The notes under the pieces were generated by a model that was given only the letters and a program-made list of their open reading frames with translations, was not told the origin of the DNA and did not search any database. Below, piece after piece: positions 42,266 to 51,002 of a stretch of 64,000 bases of DNA (positions are counted from its first letter, which is position 1; every line of letters begins with the position of its first letter). This stretch comes from Parapedobacter sp964498395 (GTDB taxonomy: Bacteria > Bacteroidota > Bacteroidia > Sphingobacteriales > Sphingobacteriaceae), in the NCBI GenBank assembly GCA_964498395.1, contig CAZCHE010000001.1, forward strand, positions 310,001 through 374,000, in the 5' to 3' direction. A program made the translations under genes and the position numbers.

Positions 42266-43568
42266 TGGCGACACCCTTATCGATATCTTCCGGTCTGACC
42301 GTCAAAGCAGGTCTGAATCGAATGGATCGTTCGCCACAACCGAGGAATAGCGCTCCTTTTTCCATCCCTTTTTTGAGGAACGTATCCCGGGCCGCGTTGT
42401 CAGGTAGGTCAAAGGCACATAGTAATCCCTTGCCGCGTACATTGGAAAGTGTAGGGTACTGGTTCGCAAGGGTGTTCAATTGTTGCTGCAGATACGTTCC
42501 AGTCTTTTCGGCATGATTTAATAGATGGTCTTCTTCGATAATTTCGAGGATTTTTGTTGATCGAACCATATCTGCTAAACTTCCCCCCCAGGTAGAATTG
42601 ATCCGTGACGGTACATGGAAGACGTTGGTTTCTATTTCATCCACACGCGTTCCGGCCAAGATGCCGCAAACCTGCATTTTCTTACCAAAAGCGATGATAT
42701 CCGGTTTGGCCAGTTCACCGAAGTGTTCATGGCACCAAAATTTACCTGTCAGCCCGACTCCCGTCTGCACTTCATCATAAATAAGCAAAGCCTCATTTTC
42801 GTCTGCAAGTACGCGCAGTTGTTCCATGAATGCATTTCTGAAATGGTTATCTCCCCCTTCAGCCTGAATCGGCTCGATGATGATCGCGCAGATGTCGTCC
42901 TTATTGTCGGCGAATGCTTGCTTTATTTGTGCGATTGTTGCGTGTTCACGTTTTTCTACGTCGGCTAAGTTTTCTGGTGTCAGCGGGAAGACCAATTTTG
43001 GCGGCGAGACACGCGGCCAATCGAATTTGGCAAACCATTTGGTCTTATCCGGTTGGGTATTGGTGAGGCTCATCGTGTAGCCAGACCTGCCATGGAATGC
43101 CCGTTCGAAGTGGAGTACTTTGGTGCCCTTTTCGTGGCTATATCCCTTTTTGAAGTTTTTCTGTACTTTCCAATCCATCGCTACCTTCAAGGCGTTTTCA
43201 ACGGCCAAAGCACCACCCGACACAAAGAATGCATGCGGTAGATAGGAGGGGATGGCAACCCGGCTAAACGTTTCAACAAATTGTGCATATTCCACGGTAT
43301 AAACATCCGAATTGGACGGGTTAGTTAATGCAGCATTTAGCAGGCTTTTTTTGAATGCCGCATCGTCAGTCATCTTGGGGTGGTTGTACCCCAGCGGTAC
43401 CGAAGCAAAGCACGTAAAGAAATCCAATAACGCACGTTGGTACTTCGCATCATATATGGTCACTCCTTGACTTCTGTCCATATCGAACACAATATCGTAT
43501 CCATCGGCAAGGATGTGCTTGGCTAACGTTTGGTGTACATGACTTGGTGTAACGGCTAATTTATACAT
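42246..43568 (-). CDS. lat: L-lysine 6-transaminase
   Basis: PLP-dependent class III aminotransferase of 440 residues: lysine + 2-oxoglutarate to 2-aminoadipate semialdehyde + glutamate. Signs: DMDRSQGVTIYDAKYQRALL (about 30-49), CFASVPLGYNHPKM, FHGRSGYTMSLTNTQPDKTK (about 163), LLIYDEVQTGVGLTGKFW (about 265, with the PLP-facing Asp) and IIAFGKKMQVCGILAG with the Schiff-base Lys (about 299-300). The family prefers lysine over ornithine. It has a clear promoter of its own. Confidence 0.9.
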   Translation of the reverse strand: MYKLAVTPSHVHQTLAKHILADGYDIVFDMDRSQGVTIYDAKYQRALLDFFTCFASVPLGYNHPKMTDDAAFKKSLLNAALTNPSNSDVYTVEYAQFVETFSRVAIPSYLPHAFFVSGGALAVENALKVAMDWKVQKNFKKGYSHEKGTKVLHFERAFHGRSGYTMSLTNTQPDKTKWFAKFDWPRVSPPKLVFPLTPENLADVEKREHATIAQIKQAFADNKDDICAIIIEPIQAEGGDNHFRNAFMEQLRVLADENEALLIYDEVQTGVGLTGKFWCHEHFGELAKPDIIAFGKKMQVCGILAGTRVDEIETNVFHVPSRINSTWGGSLADMVRSTKILEIIEEDHLLNHAEKTGTYLQQQLNTLANQYPTLSNVRGKGLLCAFDLPDNAARDTFLKKGMEKGALFLGCGERSIRFRPALTVRPEDIDKGVAIIHELM

Positions 43569-43591
43569 AAGTTATACGGATTGGTTATGTC

Positions 43592-43623
43592 CAAATATAG
43601 GTTTTTGGTCAGGCATGAACAAA
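43592..43623 (-). promoter_or_regulatory. Lysine aminotransferase promoter, TTTG-N20-TATATTTG
   Basis: On the minus strand TTTG occupies 43623 to 43620, followed after 20 nt by TATATTTG at 43599 to 43592. It leaves a leader of roughly 17 nt before the ATG at 43568. Confidence 0.65.
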
Positions 43624-43662
43624 CTTTTTTGCCGACAAATGCGTGTTTTTGCGGCCTTTCGG

Positions 43663-43681
43663 GGTTTAAACGGTTTAAACC
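43663..43681. repeat. Double GTTTAAAC palindrome
   Basis: GGTTTAAAC G GTTTAAACC is a 19-bp dyad made of two GTTTAAAC octamers, followed by T-rich sequence (43683-43697). It lies between the desulfhydrase and aminotransferase genes and could be a hairpin or operator. Confidence 0.4.
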
Positions 43682-43728
43682 TATTTTTTTGTTTTTTGCG
43701 TCTTGGTCGGTTGCCGGGTGTCGAGGTG

Positions 43729-44622
43729 TCAAGTCAGCCGATCATGCATACCTAGGAAGCCGGTCAAGCCACCGGTATGAATGATGAGGATTTTTTCGCC
43801 TGCATGGAAGTATCCATTGGCCGCCAGATCGGATACGCCGTAAAACAGCTTGCCGGTATAGACGGGTTCTATCATCATGCCTGTTTGTGCACAAAATGCT
43901 TTGATGAAGTTGTTTAATTCGGCAGAAGTCTTCGCATACCCGCCGAAGTGGTAGTCTGTGTGCAAGATGATGTTTTCTGGGGCCGTGTCCGGGCACCATT
44001 CGGCAATAGACGATCGGATAAACTCGCCTCCGGCCAGTACGGGGATCCCATGCAATTGCGAACCTAAGCCCTTGCTATTTATTCCCTTATATAGACCAGC
44101 CAAGGTTGTTCCCGTGCCACAGGCACAGAAGATATGGTCGTATACCAACGCCAATTCATCTATCATTTCAGCGCAGCCTTGCATGCCCTCCACAGCAAAA
44201 CCACCTTCATCAATGAAGTACGCCTTCTCGTCTCCACCAAAGTGTTTTTCGTATAGAGCAGGTTTGTTTCGGTAAGCCGCACGATCTGTAAAACGGAGCT
44301 CCATGCCGAACAGCTTGCACATCGATAGACTGGGATTTATCACAGGCTCACCACGTACGAATGCTGTGGTGCCGAACCCAAACTTGGCACCTGCGCAGGC
44401 AGTGGCCAATAGGTGGTTAGACCATGCACCGCCAAAGGTAACCAAGTGTGTCTTGTTTCGTGCCGAAGCGGTACGGAGGATGTATTTTAGTTTACGCCAT
44501 TTATTGCCGGATATAAACGGGTGGATCATGTCATCGCGCTTGACATGTACGGTGAGCCCTTTTTCCGAGAAAGGGGAGATGTCTAACGGTTCAACCGGGC
44601 TATGGAAATCGAGCGTGATCAT
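43729..44622 (-). CDS. D-cysteine desulfhydrase / ACC deaminase-like PLP enzyme
   Basis: Fold-type II PLP enzyme of 297 residues. VKRDDMIHPFISGNKWRKLK (about 27-46) carries the Schiff-base Lys; TFGGAWSNHLLATACAGAKF (about 63-82) and a glycine-rich CACGTGTTLAGLYKG phosphate-binding loop (about 166-180) follow. It cannot be decided here whether the substrate is D-cysteine, ACC or another amino acid. Promoter box TAGATTTG lies 10 nt before the ATG; the gene is divergent from rluD. Confidence 0.88.
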   Translation of the reverse strand: MITLDFHSPVEPLDISPFSEKGLTVHVKRDDMIHPFISGNKWRKLKYILRTASARNKTHLVTFGGAWSNHLLATACAGAKFGFGTTAFVRGEPVINPSLSMCKLFGMELRFTDRAAYRNKPALYEKHFGGDEKAYFIDEGGFAVEGMQGCAEMIDELALVYDHIFCACGTGTTLAGLYKGINSKGLGSQLHGIPVLAGGEFIRSSIAEWCPDTAPENIILHTDYHFGGYAKTSAELNNFIKAFCAQTGMMIEPVYTGKLFYGVSDLAANGYFHAGEKILIIHTGGLTGFLGMHDRLT

Positions 44623-44632
44623 TCGTTTTGTG

Positions 44633-44672
44633 CAAATCTACTAGAATTTCAACGCTTTTTACGCTAAGTTTG
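44633..44672. promoter_or_regulatory. Divergent promoter boxes TAGATTTG (minus) and TAAGTTTG (plus)
   Basis: The 54-bp gap between the two divergent genes holds TAGATTTG on the minus strand (44640 to 44633) and TAAGTTTG on the plus strand (44665-44672). The second ends 4 nt before the rluD ATG, implying a leaderless or nearly leaderless mRNA. Confidence 0.5.
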
Positions 44673-44676
44673 CAGC

Positions 44677-45708
44677 ATGGCAGACGAATTGGAATTGCAG
44701 GAAGCTGACGAGCAGGATCTGTTTGAGCATTTGCGCATCGTGGTTGACAAAGGTCAGGCCTTGCTGCGCATCGATAAGTTCTTGATGAACAGGGTGGAAA
44801 ACGCTTCGCGCAATCGTATCCAGAATGCCATTGTTGCGGGAACGGTATTGGTCAACGGACAACCCGTGAAAGCAAGCTACAAGGTCAAGCCGTCGGATGT
44901 CATTTCGGTGGTGTTGCCGCATCCGCCCCGTGATACGGAAGTCTATCCCGAAGATATCCCATTGGATATCCGCTATGAGGACGATGATTTGCTCATCGTG
45001 AACAAATCGGCCGGAATGGTGGTGCATCCGGGATATAACAACTATACCGGTACCTTGGTCAACGCGTTGGTCTTTCACTTTTCCCATTTCCCCCAATTGC
45101 CGGGCAATGATGGCCGTCCGGGATTGGTGCACCGGATTGATAAGGATACCAGCGGGCTGCTGGTGATTGGCAAGAACGAATGGGCAATGACCTATCTGGC
45201 TAAACAGTTTTTTGATCATAGTATCTCACGTAGATACATTGCATTGGTTTGGGGCGACCTCGCTGAGGATGGCACCATTACGGGGTATATTGGCCGTAGC
45301 GTCAAAGACCGCAAGGTAATGGCGGTATATGACGACCCTGATAAAGGTAAATGGTCGGTGACGCACTACCACGTATTGGAACGGTTGGGGTACGTGACGC
45401 TGATTGAATGCCAGCTTGAAACCGGACGTACCCATCAAATCCGCGCGCATCTGCAGTCCATAGGCCATCCATTATTTAATGATGCCGTATATGGGGGCGA
45501 CCGTATCCTGAAAGGTACGGTATTCACCAAGTATAAGCAATTTGTAGCGAATTGCTTTGAATTACTACCACGCCAAGCGCTCCATGCCCAAAGCCTAGGG
45601 TTCATCCATCCCACCTCAAAGAAAAAAATGGATTTCAGCGTACCATTGCCGGATGATTTTCGTTTATGTTTAGAAAAATGGAGGGGATACGCCTCGCAAA
45701 CGGTTTAA
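44677..45708 (+). CDS. rluD: RluA-family 23S rRNA pseudouridine synthase (RluD-like)
   Basis: Pseudouridine synthase of 343 residues. N-terminal S4 RNA-binding domain (about 25-85: LRIDKFLMNRVENASRNRIQ, AGTVLVNGQPVKASYKV), then the catalytic domain with NKSAGMVVHPG (about 109) and LVHRIDKDTSGLLVIGKN containing the catalytic Asp (about 152), RRYIALVWG, and ETGRTHQIRAHLQSIGHPLF (about 248). RluD modifies helix 69 of 23S rRNA; assignment to RluD and not RluA/RluC rests on the S4 domain and overall layout. Confidence 0.9.
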   Translation: MADELELQEADEQDLFEHLRIVVDKGQALLRIDKFLMNRVENASRNRIQNAIVAGTVLVNGQPVKASYKVKPSDVISVVLPHPPRDTEVYPEDIPLDIRYEDDDLLIVNKSAGMVVHPGYNNYTGTLVNALVFHFSHFPQLPGNDGRPGLVHRIDKDTSGLLVIGKNEWAMTYLAKQFFDHSISRRYIALVWGDLAEDGTITGYIGRSVKDRKVMAVYDDPDKGKWSVTHYHVLERLGYVTLIECQLETGRTHQIRAHLQSIGHPLFNDAVYGGDRILKGTVFTKYKQFVANCFELLPRQALHAQSLGFIHPTSKKKMDFSVPLPDDFRLCLEKWRGYASQTV

Positions 45709-45736
45709 TATTCAATCATCACATCTTCAAGTCAAA

Positions 45737-46591
45737 ATGCCTGTACATTATATCGATTTTAACAACAAGATTATACCAGAGAAGGAAACCATCCTTACGG
45801 CCGAAAACAGGGCATTCAGATATGGCGACGGCCTTTTTGAGACCATGCGGTGGATGGATGGGGATATCCGCTTCCTCGAACACCATGTCGCTAGGCTTCA
45901 CGAAGGGATGCGCATGCTACAGTTGGAACACCCCACTAATTTTGATGAACAATTTATTCGTTCGCATGCAGCGGCATTGGTCCGTAAGAATAATCTCGAG
46001 GGGCAGCATGTGCGTGTACGGTTGCAGGTATATCGCGAGGGTGGGGGGCTATATAGCCCGCAACAGAACATCGCGGGTTATGCGATGAGTGTTTCCAAGC
46101 TTGACCCGGATGATGTAAAGCATCGCAAGCTAGGCCTGATCGTAGATGTGTATTCGGAATACAGGAAGCCAATCAATGAGCTATCCAAATTGAAATCTGC
46201 CAATGCATTGATTTATGTGATGGCGGGGCTTTACCGAAAGAAGAAAGGACTAGACGACGTGTTGATACTGAACCAAGCGGGATTTCTTTGCGAGTCGCTG
46301 AGTTCAAATGTGTTCGTCTGGTATGACAAGAAACTCTATACACCCGCTATCAGCGAGGGGTGTATCGAAGGGGTGATGCGCAAAGTGGTCATCGAGTTGG
46401 CGTTGGAAAACGGACTTGAGGTCATCGAAGCACAGATCAGCCCGGATATCATGAATGAGGCAGACGAAATATTCCACACTAATGCGATCCATGGTGTGCA
46501 GTGGGTAATGGGATACAAGCAGAAACGCTATTTCAACCGCATTTCGCGGATGCTTCAGGAGAAATTGTTAATGGTTAATTCCCCGTACTGA
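45737..46591 (+). CDS. Class IV aminotransferase (IlvE / PabC type)
   Basis: PLP-dependent class IV protein of 284 residues. ENRAFRYGDGLFETMRWMDG (about 24-43), Arg-rich VRVRLQVYREGGG (about 91), Schiff-base Lys in LSKLKSANALIYVMA (about 155), DDVLILNQAGFLCESLSSNV (about 174) and EGCIEGVMRKVV (about 210). It may be a branched-chain aminotransferase, D-amino-acid aminotransferase or 4-amino-4-deoxychorismate lyase; the sequence does not decide. The last 17 bp overlap the convergent gene. Confidence 0.85.
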   Translation: MPVHYIDFNNKIIPEKETILTAENRAFRYGDGLFETMRWMDGDIRFLEHHVARLHEGMRMLQLEHPTNFDEQFIRSHAAALVRKNNLEGQHVRVRLQVYREGGGLYSPQQNIAGYAMSVSKLDPDDVKHRKLGLIVDVYSEYRKPINELSKLKSANALIYVMAGLYRKKKGLDDVLILNQAGFLCESLSSNVFVWYDKKLYTPAISEGCIEGVMRKVVIELALENGLEVIEAQISPDIMNEADEIFHTNAIHGVQWVMGYKQKRYFNRISRMLQEKLLMVNSPY

Positions 46592-47876
46592 TTTCGGCAT
46601 AACCTACCAACTCATCCCAAAAGGTGCCTTGACGGCGGTTGTATACCAGTAGTTGATAGGTGTTGTTGGTCTCGAAATGGTTGCCACTGAAAAAAGTCGG
46701 GTTCGGTTCACCCGATGGGCTGACCAGGGTATAATCATAATCATATAATCCCTGTTTCAGCAGGAGTGTGATCTGCCATTTGCCGAGGTCGGCATGGTAA
46801 GTCATTTTGCTGGTTTCGTCATACCGATAGTTGTTGAAGCCACCAACGATATACACGGTTCCCTCGTCTTGGATATCATCGTCAAGTGTGAACGTGACCC
46901 ACGCATAATCGGATTCGGTAGCAGCGTCGGCCTTGTCGAGGTTGCGAACGTAGAACGCACCGTCTTCATCAAACACCGAAGCGTAGGTGGCGGTACCATA
47001 GTTTTTGTCGGCTATAAGTTCCACCCGGACCGTGCTGTCCAAATCGATACGAGCCACATGTTCGGAAGCTAACCGCAAGCTACGTAAATCTACAAAGCGA
47101 AATTCATTGCCTCCCCCAAAATCCAATGTGTTGTTATCATTATAGGTCAATTCATTTTGGTTGACAAATAATGGGGTAGTAAGCCATTGCTGGACATCGG
47201 GGCGCTGGTTTTGCATGACCAGGATTTTGATGTCCTGGTAAGGGTTGTTTACCGTTAATCCACCGGTATTGACCTTGATATTCAATTTTTGGTTCTTGCT
47301 ACGCTTGGCCACGTCGAAAGATGGAAGCAATTGCGGGGATACGGACATGAGCGGAGCCACCACGTAAATGCGTCTACTGATGACCAAACGGCTCTTATCT
47401 GCATCTTCGTAAACTTTAAGGAGGTAATTGCCCGCCAACTTTGGGCTTACGTTGCTGCTCGGGAAGTTTACGCGGTAATGCGTATAGGGTTGTAGGGTAT
47501 TAACGGATGTTTGGTACGAGGTGATGCGGTCTTCATTAAAGCCGTTGGCATATTCAAGAGGGGAAAGCCGGCTGGGCTTCCAGTTTGCGTCGCAATGCTC
47601 AATACTGAAATAGTAGTTGCGTACATCCCCACGAAGGTCGTCAAATGATAGTGTCAATTGGTCATCACTATGCAGCTCGATGATTGGCAGCGCATTTTCT
47701 TGGTCAAGGGAATGTAGTTGAACTGTCTTGATAGCTGGGAGATAGTTGATATTGTCATACACAAGTTCCTGCTGTGGGGTGCGCTCACGAGCAGTGCGCT
47801 GCCTTTTTTGCTTTTGTGCCAGCAAACCTACATGTACATGGGCTAGTATGATCAATATGGATAATGTTCTCAACAT
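46575..47876 (-). CDS. Type IX secretion system plug protein (DUF5103 family)
   Basis: Exported protein of 433 residues with a signal peptide (about 1-20, LAHVHVGLLA). Family features: YDNINYLPAIKTVQLHSLDQ, LTLSFDDLRGDVRNYYFSIE (about 73-92), HCDANWKPSRLSPLEYANGF, and a C-terminal immunoglobulin-like part with TVYIVGGFNNYRYDE and LLKQGLYDYDYTLVSPSGEP. In Flavobacterium the plug protein closes the SprA translocon pore when it is not exporting. It indicates that the organism has a type IX system, though no other component is in the window. Confidence 0.88.
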   Translation of the reverse strand: MLRTLSILIILAHVHVGLLAQKQKRQRTARERTPQQELVYDNINYLPAIKTVQLHSLDQENALPIIELHSDDQLTLSFDDLRGDVRNYYFSIEHCDANWKPSRLSPLEYANGFNEDRITSYQTSVNTLQPYTHYRVNFPSSNVSPKLAGNYLLKVYEDADKSRLVISRRIYVVAPLMSVSPQLLPSFDVAKRSKNQKLNIKVNTGGLTVNNPYQDIKILVMQNQRPDVQQWLTTPLFVNQNELTYNDNNTLDFGGGNEFRFVDLRSLRLASEHVARIDLDSTVRVELIADKNYGTATYASVFDEDGAFYVRNLDKADAATESDYAWVTFTLDDDIQDEGTVYIVGGFNNYRYDETSKMTYHADLGKWQITLLLKQGLYDYDYTLVSPSGEPNPTFFSGNHFETNNTYQLLVYNRRQGTFWDELVGYAEISTGN

Positions 47877-47906
47877 CTTTGGCCATTCGTGTTATCAAGG
47901 AGGTTG

Positions 47907-49823
47907 CTAACCCTCCAGCTCCATGATCTCTTCCGCTAATTTCTCCCATTTTTGTTGCAGATCGATCAGGTTGCTTTTTTCGGTTTCATATTGATGGCTT
48001 AGCGTAGCCAATTTACCATTATCACTATATAGCGACTCATCGGCCATCTGTGCTTCCATGTCCTTGACGGCACGCTCTGCAACGGTAATCTGCTGTTCGA
48101 TGTCTTCTAGCGCGCGTTGCAATTTCTTCGCCTGTTTATTTTTATCATCTGTTTTGGGCATCTCTTGCACAACGGGCTGCTGTTTGGCTACTTTCTTCGT
48201 CGATTTTTCCACCGAGGATGGCGTGGATCGTTTGCTTTGCCACTCCTCATATTCACGATAGGTGCCCGGATATTCCTTGATTTCACGATCTTCGATAAAC
48301 CAGATTTTATTGGCCACATTGTCCAATAGATAGCGGTCGTGCGACACCAGGATAAAGGTGCCTTCAAATTGCCTGAGGGCTTGTATAAGGATATTCACCG
48401 ACTGGATATCCAAGTGGTTGGTCGGTTCGTCCAGTACCAGGAAGTTTGCATCGGCGGTCAATGCTTTGGCTAAAGCTACCCTGGATTTTTCACCACCGGA
48501 GAGCACCCGGATTTTTTTGAATACGTCATCACCTGTGAATAGGAAACACCCCAATATCGAGCGTAATTCGGTTTCCGTATGTTTTGGTGCGAAGGCTTGG
48601 AGTTCTTTCAGTATCTCATTTTCGAGGTGCAATGCCTCCAGCTGGTGCTGGGCGAAGAATGTTCGGGTCACGTTGTGGCCGGTTTCACATTTTCCGGTAA
48701 AGTTCTTGTCGGCATCGGCTACGATACGAAGCAGGGTGGATTTCCCTTTACCATTGGCCCCGATCAACGCAATCTTATCTCCCTTTTCAATAATGGCGTC
48801 TGCGTGTTCGAGGATGGGGATACCGGGATATGATTTGCTGATGTTTTCCATCCGTACTACATGCCGCCCCGATTGTTTGCTGAATTTGAAGCGGAAATTG
48901 ACCGTGGGGTTGTAGTCATCCACGTCCTCGACCTTTTCCATGCGTTCCAAGGCCTTGATTCGTGACTGCACCATCTTGGCTTTACTGGCTTTGGCACGGA
49001 ATCGCTCGATGAGGCGTTCTTCTTGCTTGATTTTGGCCTGTTGGTTCTTGTATTGGTTGCCTTGTATCTCCTCACGCAGTGTTTTTTCCTCGAGGTAAAA
49101 GCTGTAGTTACCCGCATAGACGTTTAACTTGCCACGGCGCGACTCAACGGTGGTGGTTACCACGCGGTCAAGGAAATAGCGGTCGTGCGATACAATGACG
49201 ATGGCGCCTTCAAATGCTTGCAAATAACCTTCGAGCCACTTGATGGAAGGTAGGTCGAGGTGGTTGGTCGGTTCGTCGAGCAACAGGATATCAGGTGCTT
49301 GCAATAGGATCCGGGCAAGCATCACACGCATCCGCCAGCCTCCCGAAAACTCGGATAGCGTCCGCTTTTGATCTTCATCACTAAATCCTAGCCCAGCGAG
49401 TATCTCATGCGCGCGGTATTCGATGTGATACCCACCCAACGCCTCAAATTCCGTTTGCTTATCGCTAAGTTTTTGGATAATATCATCGGAATAGTCAGTT
49501 TCTAACTTCGCTAGCAAACGCTCTATTTCTGTATGCAGTTGGTTTTGGCGCTCGAATGCTTCCATGGCTACATGCAGGATGCTTTTGTCGGATTGGTAGG
49601 ATAGTAAATCCTGGTTGAGGTAACCGATCTTGATGTCCTTGGCCATGGATATCGTACCCGATGTAGGGGTGTAATCCCCCACAATCAGTTTCAGTAAGGT
49701 CGTTTTCCCTGCACCGTTAGGTCCAATCAGCCCGCTTTTGTCTCCTGGCTTGATGTGCCAGTTGGCCTCGTTATACAATGCACGGGCACCAATTTCAAAT
49801 GTAAGGTTATTTATTGCAATCAT
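47907..49823 (-). CDS. ABC-F family ATPase (Uup/YheS-like)
   Basis: Cytoplasmic protein of 638 residues with two ABC domains and no membrane part; such proteins act on ribosomes. First domain: Walker A GPNGAGKTTLL (about 36), signature LSEFSGGWRMRVMLARILLQ (about 158), Walker B ILLLDEPTNHLDLP (about 180). Linker rich in charged residues (about 240-310). Second domain: GANGKGKSTLL (about 352), LSGGEKSRVALAKAL (about 444) and FLVLDEPTNHLDIQS (about 467). The C-terminal coiled coil (about 555-635) is typical of Uup/YheS. The ATG at 49823 is used, since the GTG at 49832 lies in the promoter box. Confidence 0.92.
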   Translation of the reverse strand: MIAINNLTFEIGARALYNEANWHIKPGDKSGLIGPNGAGKTTLLKLIVGDYTPTSGTISMAKDIKIGYLNQDLLSYQSDKSILHVAMEAFERQNQLHTEIERLLAKLETDYSDDIIQKLSDKQTEFEALGGYHIEYRAHEILAGLGFSDEDQKRTLSEFSGGWRMRVMLARILLQAPDILLLDEPTNHLDLPSIKWLEGYLQAFEGAIVIVSHDRYFLDRVVTTTVESRRGKLNVYAGNYSFYLEEKTLREEIQGNQYKNQQAKIKQEERLIERFRAKASKAKMVQSRIKALERMEKVEDVDDYNPTVNFRFKFSKQSGRHVVRMENISKSYPGIPILEHADAIIEKGDKIALIGANGKGKSTLLRIVADADKNFTGKCETGHNVTRTFFAQHQLEALHLENEILKELQAFAPKHTETELRSILGCFLFTGDDVFKKIRVLSGGEKSRVALAKALTADANFLVLDEPTNHLDIQSVNILIQALRQFEGTFILVSHDRYLLDNVANKIWFIEDREIKEYPGTYREYEEWQSKRSTPSSVEKSTKKVAKQQPVVQEMPKTDDKNKQAKKLQRALEDIEQQITVAERAVKDMEAQMADESLYSDNGKLATLSHQYETEKSNLIDLQQKWEKLAEEIMELEG

Positions 49824-49831
49824 TCCGGGCA

Positions 49832-49839
49832 CAAAGGTA
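49832..49839 (-). promoter_or_regulatory. TACCTTTG promoter box of the ABC-F gene
   Basis: On the minus strand TACCTTTG runs from 49839 to 49832, 8 nt before the ATG. Little or no mRNA leader is expected. Confidence 0.5.
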
Positions 49840-49881
49840 CTAAAAAGTCCGAAGACCGAAGTCAGGGGACGAGGTACACAG

Positions 49882-49914
49882 CAATCTAAAATCTACAATC
49901 TAAAATCTACAATC
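49882..49914 (+). repeat. 14-bp tandem repeat between the ABC-F and pyrD genes
   Basis: CAATCTAAAATCTA occurs twice (49882-49895, 49896-49909) followed by a partial CAATC. A shorter repeated CCGAAG(A/T) lies just upstream (about 49851-49863). Such low-complexity intergenic repeats are common in Sphingobacteriaceae. Confidence 0.8.
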
Positions 49915-49920
49915 AATCCT

Positions 49921-49928
49921 TACCTTTG
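49921..49928 (+). promoter_or_regulatory. TACCTTTG promoter box of pyrD
   Basis: Exact TAnnTTTG box ending 5 nt before the pyrD ATG at 49934. No TTTG is seen at the expected -33 distance; the tandem repeat occupies that place. Confidence 0.5.
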
Positions 49929-49933
49929 TGGCC

Positions 49934-50965
49934 ATGTATAAACTGGTAAAACCTTTGCTATTTTCGCTCGATCCGGAAACCGCTCATCATACTGTTTCTG
50001 GTGGGTTGAGGTCATTTTGTAAATTATGGGGTGGCAAGCGGTTGCTGAAAGCCCTCTATGATTTCAATGACCCGCGATTGGAGCGGGAGGTGTTTGGCTT
50101 GACGTTCAGGAACCCGATCGGTCTGGCGGCAGGTTTTGACAAGAATGCTGAATATGTGGAAGAGATGGCCGCACTGGGGTTTGGCTTTGTTGAAATCGGT
50201 ACGGTGACTCCGCGTCCGCAACCGGGTAATGACAAACCCCGCTTATTCAGGTTGGTGCCCGATGAAGCGTTGATTAATCGAATGGGCTTCAATAACCAAG
50301 GGGTAGACGTCGCTGCCAACCGATTGAGTCGATTAAAGCATCGTAAAAACCTAATCATTGGTGGCAATATCGGGAAAAATAAAACCACGCCAAATGAGCA
50401 GGCGGTAGACGACTACATCACGTGTTTCGATGCGTTGTTTGATGTGGTCGATTATTTTGTGGTCAATGTCAGTTCTCCCAATACGCCCGGATTACGCGAT
50501 TTGCAAGAGAAGGAACCCTTGACGCATATCCTCAATACGCTACAGCAACGAAACAACAAAGATGGGATTTCAAGGCCCATCCTGCTCAAGATAGCACCCG
50601 ACTTGACGAACCCTCAATTGGACGATATTGTCGACATCGTCAGGGAAACAGGTATTGCTGGGGTTATTGCCACCAATACGACCCTTTCACGGGCGGGATT
50701 AAAAAGTGATGCTGATTTGATATCCCAAACGGGGGGGCTAAGCGGCGCACCGCTGACCCAGCGTGCAACGGAAGTGATTCGATATTTGGCGGAAAAGTCA
50801 AACCATGCTTTTCCAATCATTGGGGTAGGGGGTATACAATGTCCAGAAGACGCGCTGGAAAAACTCGCGGCTGGCGCTTCCTTGATTCAGCTATATACTG
50901 GATTTATCTACAAAGGACCGTCGCTGATCAAAGCCATTGAAAAAGAAATAGCCCGTAGCGTATAA
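49934..50965 (+). CDS. pyrD: Quinone-dependent dihydroorotate dehydrogenase (class 2)
   Basis: Pyrimidine-synthesis enzyme of 343 residues, oxidising dihydroorotate to orotate with membrane quinone. The N-terminal helical extension (MYKLVKPLLFSLDPETAHH) marks class 2. FMN and substrate sites: FRNPIGLAAGFDKNAEYV (about 55), EIGTVTPRPQPGNDKPRLFR (about 80), NRMGFNNQG (about 112), VVNVSSPNTPGLRD (about 177, with the catalytic-base Ser), ILLKIAPDL, ATNTTLSR and GVGGI. Coupling to the menaquinone made via MqnC is expected. Confidence 0.95.
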   Translation: MYKLVKPLLFSLDPETAHHTVSGGLRSFCKLWGGKRLLKALYDFNDPRLEREVFGLTFRNPIGLAAGFDKNAEYVEEMAALGFGFVEIGTVTPRPQPGNDKPRLFRLVPDEALINRMGFNNQGVDVAANRLSRLKHRKNLIIGGNIGKNKTTPNEQAVDDYITCFDALFDVVDYFVVNVSSPNTPGLRDLQEKEPLTHILNTLQQRNNKDGISRPILLKIAPDLTNPQLDDIVDIVRETGIAGVIATNTTLSRAGLKSDADLISQTGGLSGAPLTQRATEVIRYLAEKSNHAFPIIGVGGIQCPEDALEKLAAGASLIQLYTGFIYKGPSLIKAIEKEIARSV

Positions 50966-50977
50966 ACCACGGGCTAT
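50948..50977. terminator. Hairpin at the pyrD stop codon
   Basis: ATAGCCCGT (50948-50956) and ACGGGCTAT (50969-50977) are exact complements with a 12-nt loop that includes the pyrD stop. No strong T run on the plus side. It separates pyrD from the convergent TPR gene. Confidence 0.55.
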
Positions 50978-51002
50978 TCATTAAAATGCTTGGTATTGAT
51001 GC

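Noticed and set aside
43663..43681. GTTTAAAC double palindrome as a main finding
   Set aside because: Striking to the eye, but short, A/T-rich, and with no clear relation to a promoter or a terminator tail on the coding strand; kept only as a low-confidence repeat.
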